This document shows, in pieces, positions 27,201 to 35,546 of a DNA stretch of 64,000 bases. Source of the stretch: CBDDKU01 sp965230375 (GTDB taxonomy: Bacteria; Bacteroidota; Bacteroidia; Flavobacteriales_D; Cryomorphaceae). The first letter of the stretch is position 1; each line of letters starts with the position of its first letter. Below the pieces are notes generated by a model that saw nothing but the letters and a program-made list of their open reading frames with translations, was not told the DNA's origin and made no database searches. Made by a program: the position numbers and the translations under genes. The DNA is taken from the NCBI GenBank assembly GCA_965230375.1, contig CBDDKU010000015.1:124001-188000 (forward strand), written 5' to 3'.

Positions 27201-29708
27201 CTGAGCCTTGAAAATGGAACTGAGATTATTGATACAAAGTGGATCACACCAGAAAAAGGTGAAACTAAGATCGAGATAGAAGCGACAACAGCTATGGCAC
27301 CGAATGCCTATATCCACATTTCTCTTATCCAGCCGCATAGTCAGACGGTGAATGATCGACCGATGCGGATGTATGGAGTCATTCCAGTGGATGTAATCGA
27401 TGAAGCAACGAAGTTGGAGCCCATTATCAAAACCGCTGAAGTGTTCAGGCCTGAATCGAAAGCCGATATTTCGGTGAAGGAAGCAAATGGCAAGCCTATG
27501 ACATACACCTTGGCTGTAGTCGATGAAGGATTGCTCGGCATCACCCGATTCAACACCCCTAATCCTTGGGATGCCTTCTTTGCCAAAGAAGCTCTAGGTG
27601 TGCGCACCTGGGACTTTTACGATCAGGTGATCGGCGCCATCGCACAAAAAAACCCGAATGTTTTTGCGATAGGCGGAGATGGCGAAGCTATGGATCCCGG
27701 TAAGCAAAAAGCGATTCGCTTCAAGCCCATGGTGCGGTTTCTGGGACCATTTACCATAGCGGCAAATGAATCGAAGAAACACCAGATCGATATTCCAAAC
27801 TACGTGGGAGCTGTGCGTGTCATGGTGGTGGCTGGAAACGGGGCGGCCTACGGAAATGCCGAGTCGGAAGTCCCCGTGCGGAGTAAGCTCATGGTGTTGG
27901 GAACGCTCCCACGTGTAGCTTCACCCACCGAGAAAATCCATGTTCCCGTAAATGTATTCGCGATGGAAGATGGGATAGAATCGGTGGATGTTTCGATCCG
28001 AACGAATGAACTTTTGACAGTTAAGGGGTCAAAACAAAAGTCCATTCAGTTTGATAAGCCCGGAGATCAACTCGTAGATTTTGAGATCGAAACGAGCAAA
28101 ACAACGGGTATAGCCAAGGTTTTCATCGAGGCTAGAAGCGAATCGGAGAAATCGACTTACGAAATTGAATTTGATGTAAGATCCCCCAACCCGAACTACA
28201 CCGAGGTGATTGATACGCTTTTGAACAAAGGTGGTACATGGAAATTTTCAGAAGAGTTGTTTGGCGTAAAAGGGTCAAACAAAGCCGTTCTTGAGCTCTC
28301 TGTCCTTCCACCGCTTAACCTGAGCAAAAGACTCGATTATCTGATTCAATACCCGCATGGATGTGTGGAGCAAATCACATCGTCGGCCTTTCCACAAATC
28401 AGCCTACACCGCCTGGTAGAATTGAGTACTTCTCAAAAAGTGTCGATTGACAAAAACGTGCAGGAAGTCATCAGACGATACAGTCATTACCAAACTTCTG
28501 ATGGTGGATTCGGATATTGGCCAGGGAGCACTCAAGCCAGCGAATGGGGAACCAATTACGCAGGGCATTTTATGCTACAAGCCGAAAAACGCGGTTACTA
28601 CATTCCTTCAAATCTAAAGAACCAATGGATTAGTTATCAGCGTGAAATGGCTCGAAAGTGGCCGAATACGACTACGGGTATTTATACCTACGGCGAGCGC
28701 ATTCAAGCCTACAGACTCTTCACCCTGGCCTTGGCAGATCAACCCAATTTTGGGGCAATGAACACCTTGAAGTCTAAGAAAAATCTGGATGCAACGGCCC
28801 ATTGGATCTTAGCTCTTGCTTATGCTGAATCAGGTGAAATAGATATTGCCAAAAAAATGGTGGAAGATTACTCAGATCGAATTCCGAGATACAATGAACT
28901 GGGACATACGTATGGTAATCCCACGCGGGATGCTGGTTTTGTGCTGCAAGCACTGAACTTGCTGAATGAGAAAGAGCGAGCCGCTAGCGTTGCCCAAAGC
29001 ATTGCTACAATCATCGGCTCGGAAACTTGGCTGAGTACTCAAACTTTAGGTATGACGCTTGTTGCGCTTGCTGAATACATAGGAGAAGATGAGATGGAAG
29101 CTGGCTTAAAAGGAAGCCTTATCCAAAACGGCGATCAGATAGACTTTAATACGGGTAAGTCACTTGTTCAGCAGGAACTAGCTTTAAGCGGAAACAAAGT
29201 AACCGGTAGTGTTTCAAGCAGTTCGGAACAGCCGCTATATGCCAGATTATTGATCAGTGGAAAACCATTGATCTCCAAGGAAGTCAGAAAGGCCAATAAG
29301 CTGCGAATGGAAATCAGGTATGTCGATATGAATTATCGCACGATAGATGTCTCTTCAATTGAGCAAGGCACTGATTTTATAGCAGAAGTGCGCATTTCTA
29401 ACCCTGAGTACGCCGGAACTCTTCACGAACTTGCTTTGACTCAGGTCTTCCCATCGGGTTGGGAGATCATGAACCCAAGAATGGTTGGAGAACTCTCTGG
29501 AAGTCAAAACACCCCAGATTACCAGGATGTAAGAGATGACAGGGTGCACAGTTACTTTTCTCTTCGCGAAGGAAAATCGAAAACGTTTAGAATTCAGCTG
29601 AATGCCACGTACAAAGGCAAGTATTACCTGCCAGCAGTAAAATGCGCTCCGATGTACGATGAGTCAATTATCGCGGTAGAGCCAGGTAAATGGGTGGAAG
29701 TAAAATGA
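24216..29708 (+). CDS. Bacterial alpha-2-macroglobulin (YfhM-like) lipoprotein
   Basis: A 1830-residue lipoprotein with lipobox LFSC (Cys17), the serial MG beta domains of bacterial macroglobulins (for example RGVWRPGDSLYLNFILDDPA, the MG3/MG4 'RPGD' motif), a bait-like central part, and an intact thioester motif CVEQ (C1383-Q1386) within YPHGCVEQITSSAFPQ followed by the alpha-helical toroid. It would sit in the periplasm anchored to a membrane and trap invading proteases, protecting the wall. It overlaps pbpC by four bases (ATGA), the same pairing as yfhM-pbpC in E. coli. The length is normal for the class. Confidence 0.93.
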   Translation: MTHRILLAFLLGQLFSCQTPEKPIETNPAVGKYIYAFTSGTISKNDPILIKLANPYQGNVAVGQELAENILEFSPDIHGKLFLRDASTLEFVKSESMPSGQDYVATLHLDRLLDDVESELNKIQFEFSVIKQDLDFYIEGIEPVSDSDLTKVKLKARILFADAIETEEVKAALSAKQRGNTLSIAAQQTGGREYTITVDGLQRLESASELVFEWDFSDLDLQGEEVTEIPSISDFKVLSMGIEPNVQELKILFSDPIAEQDLNGLISIEHAVDLKFDIDGAQVTVFTNDVIFGDRLVEVSGSVRNKANKAMGDDYSKVVRFAIEKPDVKLLGDKNIIPMSGSNLLMPFEAVGLNAVDVYVTKIFSNNILQYFQSNDYGGSYQLSRVGKHIYRKHIDLSSAVATGLYNKQRYFVDIADIVKSDPGALYEVDIRFKKEYSLYDCGNEESTLNDAEVKDGWVTDGEYFVDDYWANVPYNWRERENPCHGAYYNRYQTSKKTTVMATDIGLIVKAGNDNKMLVVANSLTTAEPISGAKIRVFDFQQQEICSGSTDGRGFVELDLKGKPFVVSASKGKSVSYVKVFPGNALSLSKFRVSGAVVQDGVKGFAYGDRGVWRPGDSLYLNFILDDPAALLPPDYPVKMEIYSPQGQPVKELVQTASVNGFYDFRTHLPEDSETGNYAANFTIGNRVFRKNLRIETVKPNRLKIELNLDEKGKSTAISGKLKSSWLHGTPGNGLNAKIDVTIKASKTVFDEYPGYHFDNYISSRLTSSDMNVFEDKLDENGEASFRFDVDESVKKAPGRVKASFTTKVFEPGGNFSIDYFTSPYDPYSTYVGARIPESKLWGGALETEKDHEIELVSLTADGKLSKSQKVKVSLFKVDHRWWYDNYSSGDYNYINTSSYNLVDRDTINLLDGTGAYPIRVENSNWGRYLLEVHDLASGHKSVQFVFFDWPYWMRSNKQGGEASSILGFSTDKDSYKVGEKIKVTVPSPEKGKLLLSLENGTEIIDTKWITPEKGETKIEIEATTAMAPNAYIHISLIQPHSQTVNDRPMRMYGVIPVDVIDEATKLEPIIKTAEVFRPESKADISVKEANGKPMTYTLAVVDEGLLGITRFNTPNPWDAFFAKEALGVRTWDFYDQVIGAIAQKNPNVFAIGGDGEAMDPGKQKAIRFKPMVRFLGPFTIAANESKKHQIDIPNYVGAVRVMVVAGNGAAYGNAESEVPVRSKLMVLGTLPRVASPTEKIHVPVNVFAMEDGIESVDVSIRTNELLTVKGSKQKSIQFDKPGDQLVDFEIETSKTTGIAKVFIEARSESEKSTYEIEFDVRSPNPNYTEVIDTLLNKGGTWKFSEELFGVKGSNKAVLELSVLPPLNLSKRLDYLIQYPHGCVEQITSSAFPQISLHRLVELSTSQKVSIDKNVQEVIRRYSHYQTSDGGFGYWPGSTQASEWGTNYAGHFMLQAEKRGYYIPSNLKNQWISYQREMARKWPNTTTGIYTYGERIQAYRLFTLALADQPNFGAMNTLKSKKNLDATAHWILALAYAESGEIDIAKKMVEDYSDRIPRYNELGHTYGNPTRDAGFVLQALNLLNEKERAASVAQSIATIIGSETWLSTQTLGMTLVALAEYIGEDEMEAGLKGSLIQNGDQIDFNTGKSLVQQELALSGNKVTGSVSSSSEQPLYARLLISGKPLISKEVRKANKLRMEIRYVDMNYRTIDVSSIEQGTDFIAEVRISNPEYAGTLHELALTQVFPSGWEIMNPRMVGELSGSQNTPDYQDVRDDRVHSYFSLREGKSKTFRIQLNATYKGKYYLPAVKCAPMYDESIIAVEPGKWVEVK

Positions 29709-32008
29709 GAAAGATGATCTTCATAGGGATAGTCTCTGTACTAGCTGTAGCTGGTATTTGGTGGTGGTTCGCCCTACCCGACCATCTCTTTAATGTAGAT
29801 CGTTCAACCGTTGTTTTGAGTGAAGAAGGCCAACTATTGGGAGCCCGAATCGCTTCAGATGGGCAATGGCGATTCCCAGATTCAGATAGCCTGCCCGAAA
29901 AGTATCGAACCAGTTTGATCTGCTTTGAAGATGAAGGGTTTTACAACCATTTTGGAGTAAGTCCAAAGGCCATTGTAAGAGCGGCACTCCAAAACATGGA
30001 AGCTGGAAAGGTAGAGAGTGGCGGTAGCACAATTACCATGCAGCTCATGCGTATGGCACGCGGAAACAGAAATCGAAGTGTATACCAAAAGGCCATCGAG
30101 ACTATTTGGGCTACTAGAGCCGAATGTCGTTTCACTAAAGATGAAATCCTTCGAATCTACGCTTCTAATGCGCCTTTTGGTGGGAATGTGGTAGGACTTG
30201 AAACAGCGAGTTGGCGCTACTTCAATAAGCCTACTCATCAATTGACGTGGGCGGAGTCAGCTACCTTGGCTGTTCTACCAAATGCGCCCGGGCTCATGTT
30301 TCCTGGAAGGAAACCAGTTGCACTTCTAGAGAAGCGAAACCGACTTCTGAATAAGCTTCACCAGAAAGAACTCATCAGTTCTAGTGAGCTGGAACTGGCG
30401 CTCTTGGAACCCGTACCCGAAGCACCGCTGCCCCTACCCGATTTGGCGCATCACCTAGTCGATTACTATCATTTACACAAAGGAGACCGCATTCTCGAAT
30501 CTACTATTGACATGAGTACACAACGTGAGGCGACGACCATTCTCGAAACGCATATCGAGCGGCTTCGTCACAACCGCGTGGAAAATGGAGCTCTCCTAAT
30601 AATCGACAATTATACTCAAGAAGTAAAAGCTTACGTTGGAAATGGCCTGGTGAATAAGACAGGTGCTGACCGAGAAAACAATATGATCTTGACCCCGAGA
30701 AGCTCGGGATCAATACTGAAGCCATTTCTTTATGGCTTGGCCTACGAATCAGGCGAAATCACTCCCGCCCAACTCATTCCCGATATCCCGACGGAATACG
30801 GTGGCTTTGCACCAAAAAACTTTCACGAAACCTATGATGGCGCTGTGGCTGCTGAAGAAGCTATGGCCCGAAGCTTGAATATTCCAGCTGTCAGGCTACT
30901 CAAAGATTACGGTGTACCCCCTTTCTTACATGAGCTAAATAAAATGGGATTTGAGACCCTCGATCGATCGCCGTCGCATTATGGCCTGAGTCTTATTCTG
31001 GGTGGTGGTGAAGTGAGTCTGTGGGATTTGGCACAGGCGTACTCGGGACTAGCGCAAAAGCTTATTCACCCGTCTTCGAGTGAAGCAATCTCACTTATTC
31101 ATTTCGAAAAAAGGAAAACCGTTGATAAAGTGAAATATCAAATGCCCTTATCTGAAGGGACAGTCTGGAACTTGCTCAATGGCCTTGTCAAAGTGAAGCG
31201 CCCCGGAGTAGAATCTACATGGAAGCTCTTTGATGGACAACCTATAGCATGGAAAACGGGGACGAGCTTTGGCTTCCGGGATGCGTGGGCTGTGGGTGTT
31301 TCAAGGTCATACACCGTGGCCGTTTGGGTCGGCAATGCTAACGGGGAAGGACGACCTGGGTTAACAGGATTAGATGCAGCCGCTCCTATTTTGTTCGATG
31401 TTTTCAATGGTCTGCCAAGCTCACATTGGTTTTCTGAGCCATACGGCGACTTGAAAGAGTATAAGCTGTGTTCGGCCAGTGGCATGGTTGCAACGGATAA
31501 TTGTGAGTTGGCAAATTCTCGAAAACTACCTAAATCGGCATCCCCTGCATCATGCAATAGATGTCACGTGTTTTTCACCGATGCAAATGGTGCAAGGGTG
31601 AATCCAGAATGCCATCTCGTTTCAGATATGGTTCCGACCAAGAGATTCGTTTTACCTACCATTCAAGCCTGGTACTATCAAAAGTCGCACAGTGACTACA
31701 AGGGGGTTCCAGCTCTTGCTGAATATTGCTCGGAAGAAGCGAACCGTGAAATGATCAGTTTGATTTATCCGAAGGCGAATAGCTCTACCATTATCCCCCG
31801 CGAAATAGATGGGATACGCGAAAGTCTGATATTGAAAGCTGTGCATACAAGGGATGACGCCAAACTTTACTGGCATTTGAACGAAGCTTATATTGGATCT
31901 ACCGAAAGCTTCCACCACATGGAGATTTCACCAGAGAAAGGAGACTATCAGCTCAACATATCCGATCAATATGGAAACAGCTTTAAGACAAAAATTAGGG
32001 TAAACTGA
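29705..32008 (+). CDS. pbpC: Penicillin-binding protein 1C
   Basis: A 767-residue bifunctional peptidoglycan synthase. An N-terminal membrane anchor is followed by a GT51 glycosyltransferase domain with the catalytic Glu in EDEGFYNHFG (E75) and STITMQLMRMARG. The transpeptidase domain has SILK (S336-K339), the ARSLN motif and KTGTSFG. The C-terminal PBP1C extension contains several cysteines (CELANSRKL, CNRCH). The start is set at 29705 because it overlaps the macroglobulin stop as ATGA. An upstream in-frame start at 29690 would add five residues. The stop abuts the convergent hypothetical gene with no gap. Confidence 0.94.
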   Translation: MRKMIFIGIVSVLAVAGIWWWFALPDHLFNVDRSTVVLSEEGQLLGARIASDGQWRFPDSDSLPEKYRTSLICFEDEGFYNHFGVSPKAIVRAALQNMEAGKVESGGSTITMQLMRMARGNRNRSVYQKAIETIWATRAECRFTKDEILRIYASNAPFGGNVVGLETASWRYFNKPTHQLTWAESATLAVLPNAPGLMFPGRKPVALLEKRNRLLNKLHQKELISSSELELALLEPVPEAPLPLPDLAHHLVDYYHLHKGDRILESTIDMSTQREATTILETHIERLRHNRVENGALLIIDNYTQEVKAYVGNGLVNKTGADRENNMILTPRSSGSILKPFLYGLAYESGEITPAQLIPDIPTEYGGFAPKNFHETYDGAVAAEEAMARSLNIPAVRLLKDYGVPPFLHELNKMGFETLDRSPSHYGLSLILGGGEVSLWDLAQAYSGLAQKLIHPSSSEAISLIHFEKRKTVDKVKYQMPLSEGTVWNLLNGLVKVKRPGVESTWKLFDGQPIAWKTGTSFGFRDAWAVGVSRSYTVAVWVGNANGEGRPGLTGLDAAAPILFDVFNGLPSSHWFSEPYGDLKEYKLCSASGMVATDNCELANSRKLPKSASPASCNRCHVFFTDANGARVNPECHLVSDMVPTKRFVLPTIQAWYYQKSHSDYKGVPALAEYCSEEANREMISLIYPKANSSTIIPREIDGIRESLILKAVHTRDDAKLYWHLNEAYIGSTESFHHMEISPEKGDYQLNISDQYGNSFKTKIRVN

Positions 32009-32521
32009 TTACCTTCTACGGCGCCCGTGGATACTGGTTTTAGGACTGTATACCACTTTATTCAATGCAAATTGATTGGCCACTAAGTCACAATGAGACT
32101 GTGCTTCTTCGATAGTTTCAAAATTTCCCACACAGATTCTTTTTAGATGTCCATCATTCAGAAGATAAACGTCAAAGCTTTTTTCTGTATCGGTCATTCT
32201 TACATTACCCAAACTCAAGGCTGTGAATCCCCGAGCGCCAGTTAGAATTGCGACATTGGGAAAACCACTTAAGCTCTTCCACTCCCCAAACTTCATACCA
32301 AAATAGCTAGCGTACTCTTTAAACCGGTTATTCTCTTTATCCATCAGCACGCCATTCGTACTGAACGCCAGAAATGCGCCCATAGCTGTGACCAATATTC
32401 CTGCAGCCTGTAAGAAAAGGAGAGCCAAAACCCCAACAGCGAAAATGATATACCCAGCAAATACCATTGGGGCGGCGAAAGACTTACCAAGGACAAAATT
32501 TAAAGTTCTCGTTTTGATCAT
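32009..32521 (-). CDS. Hypothetical membrane protein
   Basis: A 170-residue protein with two membrane helices near the N-terminus (about 15-55, GYIIFAVGVLALLFLQAAG and GILVTAMGAFLAFS), then a cytoplasmic or extracytoplasmic soluble domain with regular beta segments (NVAILTGARGFTALSLGNVR, FDVYLLNDGHLKRICVGNF) and a C-terminal RGRRRR-like basic tail. I do not recognise the family. The stop codon abuts the pbpC stop exactly (32008/32009). The start is immediately downstream of the terminator at 32538-32562. Confidence 0.7.
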   Translation of the reverse strand: MIKTRTLNFVLGKSFAAPMVFAGYIIFAVGVLALLFLQAAGILVTAMGAFLAFSTNGVLMDKENNRFKEYASYFGMKFGEWKSLSGFPNVAILTGARGFTALSLGNVRMTDTEKSFDVYLLNDGHLKRICVGNFETIEEAQSHCDLVANQFALNKVVYSPKTSIHGRRRR

Positions 32522-32537
32522 ACACCCAATTTAAACG

Positions 32538-32562
32538 AAAAAGGCGGTGCAAGTGCACCGCC
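32538..32562 (-). terminator. Rho-independent terminator after the outer membrane barrel gene
   Basis: A perfect 9-bp stem, GGCGGTGCA (32543-32551) and TGCACCGCC (32554-32562), with a two-base nominal loop. Read on the minus strand, it is followed directly by a T5 tract. It ends transcription of the beta-barrel gene at 32588-33163. Confidence 0.85.
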
Positions 32563-32587
32563 TATACTTTTGCAAGCTTATAAAGTT

Positions 32588-33163
32588 CTAGTCTCCGAAT
32601 ACCACTCCGACTGTGAAGTAGAATCCACTAGCTTTTCCATCTCCGAATAGCTCTGAGTCATATGAGTCTGAAATTCCCTGTGCATATCCCACTTCTGCAG
32701 TTAGGAAAAGAAGGTCAACTCCTACTCCACCTTGCAGATTAAATACACCGCTATTGAACTCATCCTTGATGTCTTCATCTCCAGCTTCCGCATTTATCAG
32801 GAAGTCGTAAGAAGGCCCTGCGTTCACACGGAATTTAAAACTATCGTTGTCGATCAAATTAAAGTTTACCAAAGCCTTTATCTTGATGTACTGGTGAACA
32901 ATATCATCTGCTTCTGCTTCCTGCCCTTCTACTTTAGTGGCTGTAGAAGCATGAAACCAGTGTGCACCTGGCTGAAACTGGAACCTATCCCCAATTCTTA
33001 AATCAGCTCCAAGGCTGTATCCAACATTCCCTTCAAATTCAAGTCCTTCATCACCATCGGAGAACTTCATAACATTCATTCCGACTTGAGGGTTAATCTG
33101 AAGCTGTGCGAACATGCCCAAAGACATCATCACAGCACATGAGAGTAAAAAGATTTTTTTCAT
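32588..33163 (-). CDS. Outer membrane beta-barrel (porin-like) protein
   Basis: A 191-residue protein with a signal peptide (MKKIFLLSCAVMMSLGMFAQ), alternating beta-strand patterns (FQFQPGAHWFHAS, YIKIKALVNFNLID, FKFRVNAGPSYDFLI, DLLFLTAEVGYAQG) and a final strand GFYFTVGVVFGD. The pattern fits the PF13568-type outer-membrane beta-barrel family common in Bacteroidota. Function is unknown. I start at the ATG at 33163, which begins the signal peptide. An upstream in-frame ATG at 33223 would add a charged 20-residue leader unlike a signal sequence. A strong terminator follows. Confidence 0.85.
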   Translation of the reverse strand: MKKIFLLSCAVMMSLGMFAQLQINPQVGMNVMKFSDGDEGLEFEGNVGYSLGADLRIGDRFQFQPGAHWFHASTATKVEGQEAEADDIVHQYIKIKALVNFNLIDNDSFKFRVNAGPSYDFLINAEAGDEDIKDEFNSGVFNLQGGVGVDLLFLTAEVGYAQGISDSYDSELFGDGKASGFYFTVGVVFGD

Positions 33164-33240
33164 TTCTAATGGTTTTGATTTGCAAAACAAGGTAGTAATC
33201 TTCCTTTTATACGGATTCTTCAAGCATGAATCTTTTTCAC

Positions 33241-34707
33241 TTAAAGACTGTTTATGAAGCCTTCAGCCCTCTCCAGGTGAGCCTTACGTTTATCTGGGGA
33301 CATCTTGTGTAAAAGGGAAACCATCATGTTCATCCTAGGATTTCTATTAAAGATATCGACGTGATCATTGATAAAATTCCAATAAAGTCCGTCCCATGTT
33401 TTTTGCCAATCACCCTTTTTGTAGTTGCTCATTTTCAAAATGTAGTTTGAACTACTGATATATGGTTTTGTAGCAAACATCCCTCCGTCAGCAAACTGAC
33501 TCATCCCATAAACATTGGGCACCATGACCCAATCGTATGCGTCGATAAAGAGCTCCATAAACCAACGGTACACCTCATCTGGATCAAATTGACAGAGTAG
33601 CATGAAATTTCCCAAAATCATGAGTCTCTCAATGTGGTGGCAGTATCCTGTCCTTAGAACTTTTTGAATGGTATCATCTACAGGCTCTATTCCCGTAGTA
33701 CCGTCGTAAAATGAAGCAGAAATTTTGCGGTCAAACCCAAAGAAGTTCTTCGTTCTGGCTTGCCTGCCTACTGCTGTGTAAACACCCCGAATAAATTCTC
33801 GCCACCCTATGATCTGTCTGATAAAGCCTTCAAGCGATGCTATCGGCACATCGGCTTTTCGAGCGTGCTTTAGAGCGGCATTGACGATCTGTTTTGGAGT
33901 GAGTAAACCTACATTGAGCATAGGCGTGAGCACGCTGTGGTTGAGAATAAGCTCTTCTTTTACGATAGCATCTTCGTACGGACCAAATTCAGAGAATCGG
34001 TCTGATAGAAAGGTGTCTAGCCAAGTTTCGGCTTGATCAAAATCGAGAGGGTACAGCGGTTGATGGGAAAGCTCTCCTGGATTTTGCTGGTAGTGCTTTC
34101 CGACATATTCGACGGCTTCATCAAAGAATTCGTTTCCTTCAGGTCTTTCGACTTTGGGTGGAGTCTTGTCTTTTGGGTACTTCAATCTATTCTCAGTGTC
34201 GTACGTCCACTTCCCGCCTTCCGGACTCCCGTCTGATTTCAGCAAAATACCCAGTCGAGTTCGCTCTGATTTGTAAAAAGATGTTTGAAAGAACTTTTTC
34301 TTACCGGGCTTGAAAAATCCTTTCAAATCTTCATTCGTATTGATGAATAATGGGGATTCAAGCACGGTGAAAGCCAAATCATTCTCCTTGCAGGCCTTCT
34401 TCAATCGCTGCTCGAGCCAATCGTCAACAGGGTCGAAGAACTCCACTTCATTGTACCCATCAGAAGCGATTTTATTTATAGCTTCTGCTATTCCCGAATG
34501 TGCTTCGATATATGTGGTTTTCACATTAGAGTCTTCCAGAAAGTTCTGGTAAAACTTCATCGTTGCTCGGTGGTAGGCGAGCTTTTGTTTGTGGAAAGCG
34601 TATTGATTAAAAAAGAGTTCTTCTTCTACCAAAAAAGCGTGATCACCTTTGTTCAAGCCATGCTCCTTAAAAAGGTGGTGTGGGAATACGATGCGAACCT
34701 TACTCAA
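33241..34707 (-). CDS. Prokaryotic (6-4) photolyase/cryptochrome-like protein (PhrB/CryPro class) without the C-terminal Fe-S cysteines
   Basis: A 488-residue protein of the 'deoxyribodipyrimidine photolyase-related' class. The N-terminal DPRP domain begins RIVFPHHLFKEH, followed by the FAD-binding helical domain with GYCHHIERLMILGNFMLLCQ, PNVYGMSQFADGGMFATKPY and ISSSNYILKMS. In known members the next segment carries a Cys-x2-Cys and a further Cys that bind a [4Fe-4S] cluster. Here it reads YKKGDWQKTWDGLYWNF, with no Cys. The product probably repairs (6-4) photoproducts or senses light without that cluster. It lies three bases after the SDR stop and is last in the operon. Confidence 0.85.
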   Translation of the reverse strand: MSKVRIVFPHHLFKEHGLNKGDHAFLVEEELFFNQYAFHKQKLAYHRATMKFYQNFLEDSNVKTTYIEAHSGIAEAINKIASDGYNEVEFFDPVDDWLEQRLKKACKENDLAFTVLESPLFINTNEDLKGFFKPGKKKFFQTSFYKSERTRLGILLKSDGSPEGGKWTYDTENRLKYPKDKTPPKVERPEGNEFFDEAVEYVGKHYQQNPGELSHQPLYPLDFDQAETWLDTFLSDRFSEFGPYEDAIVKEELILNHSVLTPMLNVGLLTPKQIVNAALKHARKADVPIASLEGFIRQIIGWREFIRGVYTAVGRQARTKNFFGFDRKISASFYDGTTGIEPVDDTIQKVLRTGYCHHIERLMILGNFMLLCQFDPDEVYRWFMELFIDAYDWVMVPNVYGMSQFADGGMFATKPYISSSNYILKMSNYKKGDWQKTWDGLYWNFINDHVDIFNRNPRMNMMVSLLHKMSPDKRKAHLERAEGFINSL

Positions 34708-34710
34708 AAC

Positions 34711-35412
34711 TTAGAGTTTTAACGACCCCATTCCACCATCAACCCCAATCACCTGCCCTGTAATCCAAGAGCTTCGATCGTCTAAAAGCGTTTCGACCAT
34801 GTAGGCCATGTCATCAGGTGTACCGACCCGCTTTAACGGGTGTCGCTTTCCAGCAGCATCTCTTTTCTCTGGTGTACTCAACAGGCCCTGAGCGAGCGCT
34901 GTATCAGTAAGTGATGGAGCAATAACATTAACCCGAATATCTGACTGAGCCAATTCAGCAGCCAGACTCTTTGCCAAGCCTTCAATGGCTGCCTTAGATG
35001 TGGCAATAGAGCTGTGGAAGGGCATCCCCAGTTTGGCGGCTACTGTGCTAAAAAGTACGATGCTTCCACCTTTCGCCTTTTTGATTCGGGGAAGCACAGC
35101 TTGAATAGTTTTGATTGCCCCTATAACGTTTTGCTCAAAGTCTTCTCGAAAATCATCTGGTTTCAATCTGGTGAATGGACGCAGATTAATGGAACCCGGA
35201 CAGTAGACCAAACCGTGAATCTCATCGGGAAGCGAAGTCAAATCTGCTTGATCGATCAACTTTGCGTCAGACACGATGTGCTTTGCTCCCAGTTCAGTTA
35301 CTTCTTTGGAATGCGAGCGCGAAATGACAAACACGTTTGATTCTCCTATCAGGTTTTGGGTGAGCTTAAACCCGAATCCTGAGCTACCACCTACTACAAT
35401 GAAATTTTTCAT
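34711..35412 (-). CDS. SDR-family NAD(P)-dependent oxidoreductase
   Basis: A 233-residue classical short-chain dehydrogenase. The N-terminal cofactor motif is VGGSSGFGFKL (TGxxxGxG type), followed by VYCPGSINLRPF (the NNAG equivalent is degenerate) and the catalytic Ser region (GSIVLFSTVAA). The usual YxxxK is replaced by FHSSIATSKAA, so the catalytic Tyr appears shifted or replaced while the Lys is present. The C-terminus GQVIGVDGGMGSL is typical. The substrate is unknown. It is embedded in the photolyase operon, its ATG overlaps the DUF2256 stop (ATGA), and its stop is three bases before the PhrB-like gene. Confidence 0.82.
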   Translation of the reverse strand: MKNFIVVGGSSGFGFKLTQNLIGESNVFVISRSHSKEVTELGAKHIVSDAKLIDQADLTSLPDEIHGLVYCPGSINLRPFTRLKPDDFREDFEQNVIGAIKTIQAVLPRIKKAKGGSIVLFSTVAAKLGMPFHSSIATSKAAIEGLAKSLAAELAQSDIRVNVIAPSLTDTALAQGLLSTPEKRDAAGKRHPLKRVGTPDDMAYMVETLLDDRSSWITGQVIGVDGGMGSLKL

Positions 35413-35546
35413 GCTGTTCTGTTTTTTTGATGTCTACATCTTTTGCTACAATATTTTACTTCATCCCAATTCAATCGCCATTTTCTCCGCCATATGAATG
35501 GTTTGTCGCAAACTGGGCACACCTTATTGGGAAGCGGTTTTTTCAT
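35409..35546 (-). CDS. DUF2256 small zinc-binding protein
   Basis: A 45-residue protein starting MKKPLPNKVCPVCDKPFIWR and continuing through RRKWRLNWDEVKYCSKRCRH. The CPVC and CSKRC pairs form a treble-clef-like zinc site typical of DUF2256, a family that frequently neighbours photolyase genes. Function is unknown. The ATG overlaps the photolyase TGA and the TGA overlaps the SDR ATG, both as ATGA. It is therefore coupled on both sides, strong evidence that it is a real gene despite its size. Confidence 0.9.
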   Translation of the reverse strand: MKKPLPNKVCPVCDKPFIWRRKWRLNWDEVKYCSKRCRHQKNRTA

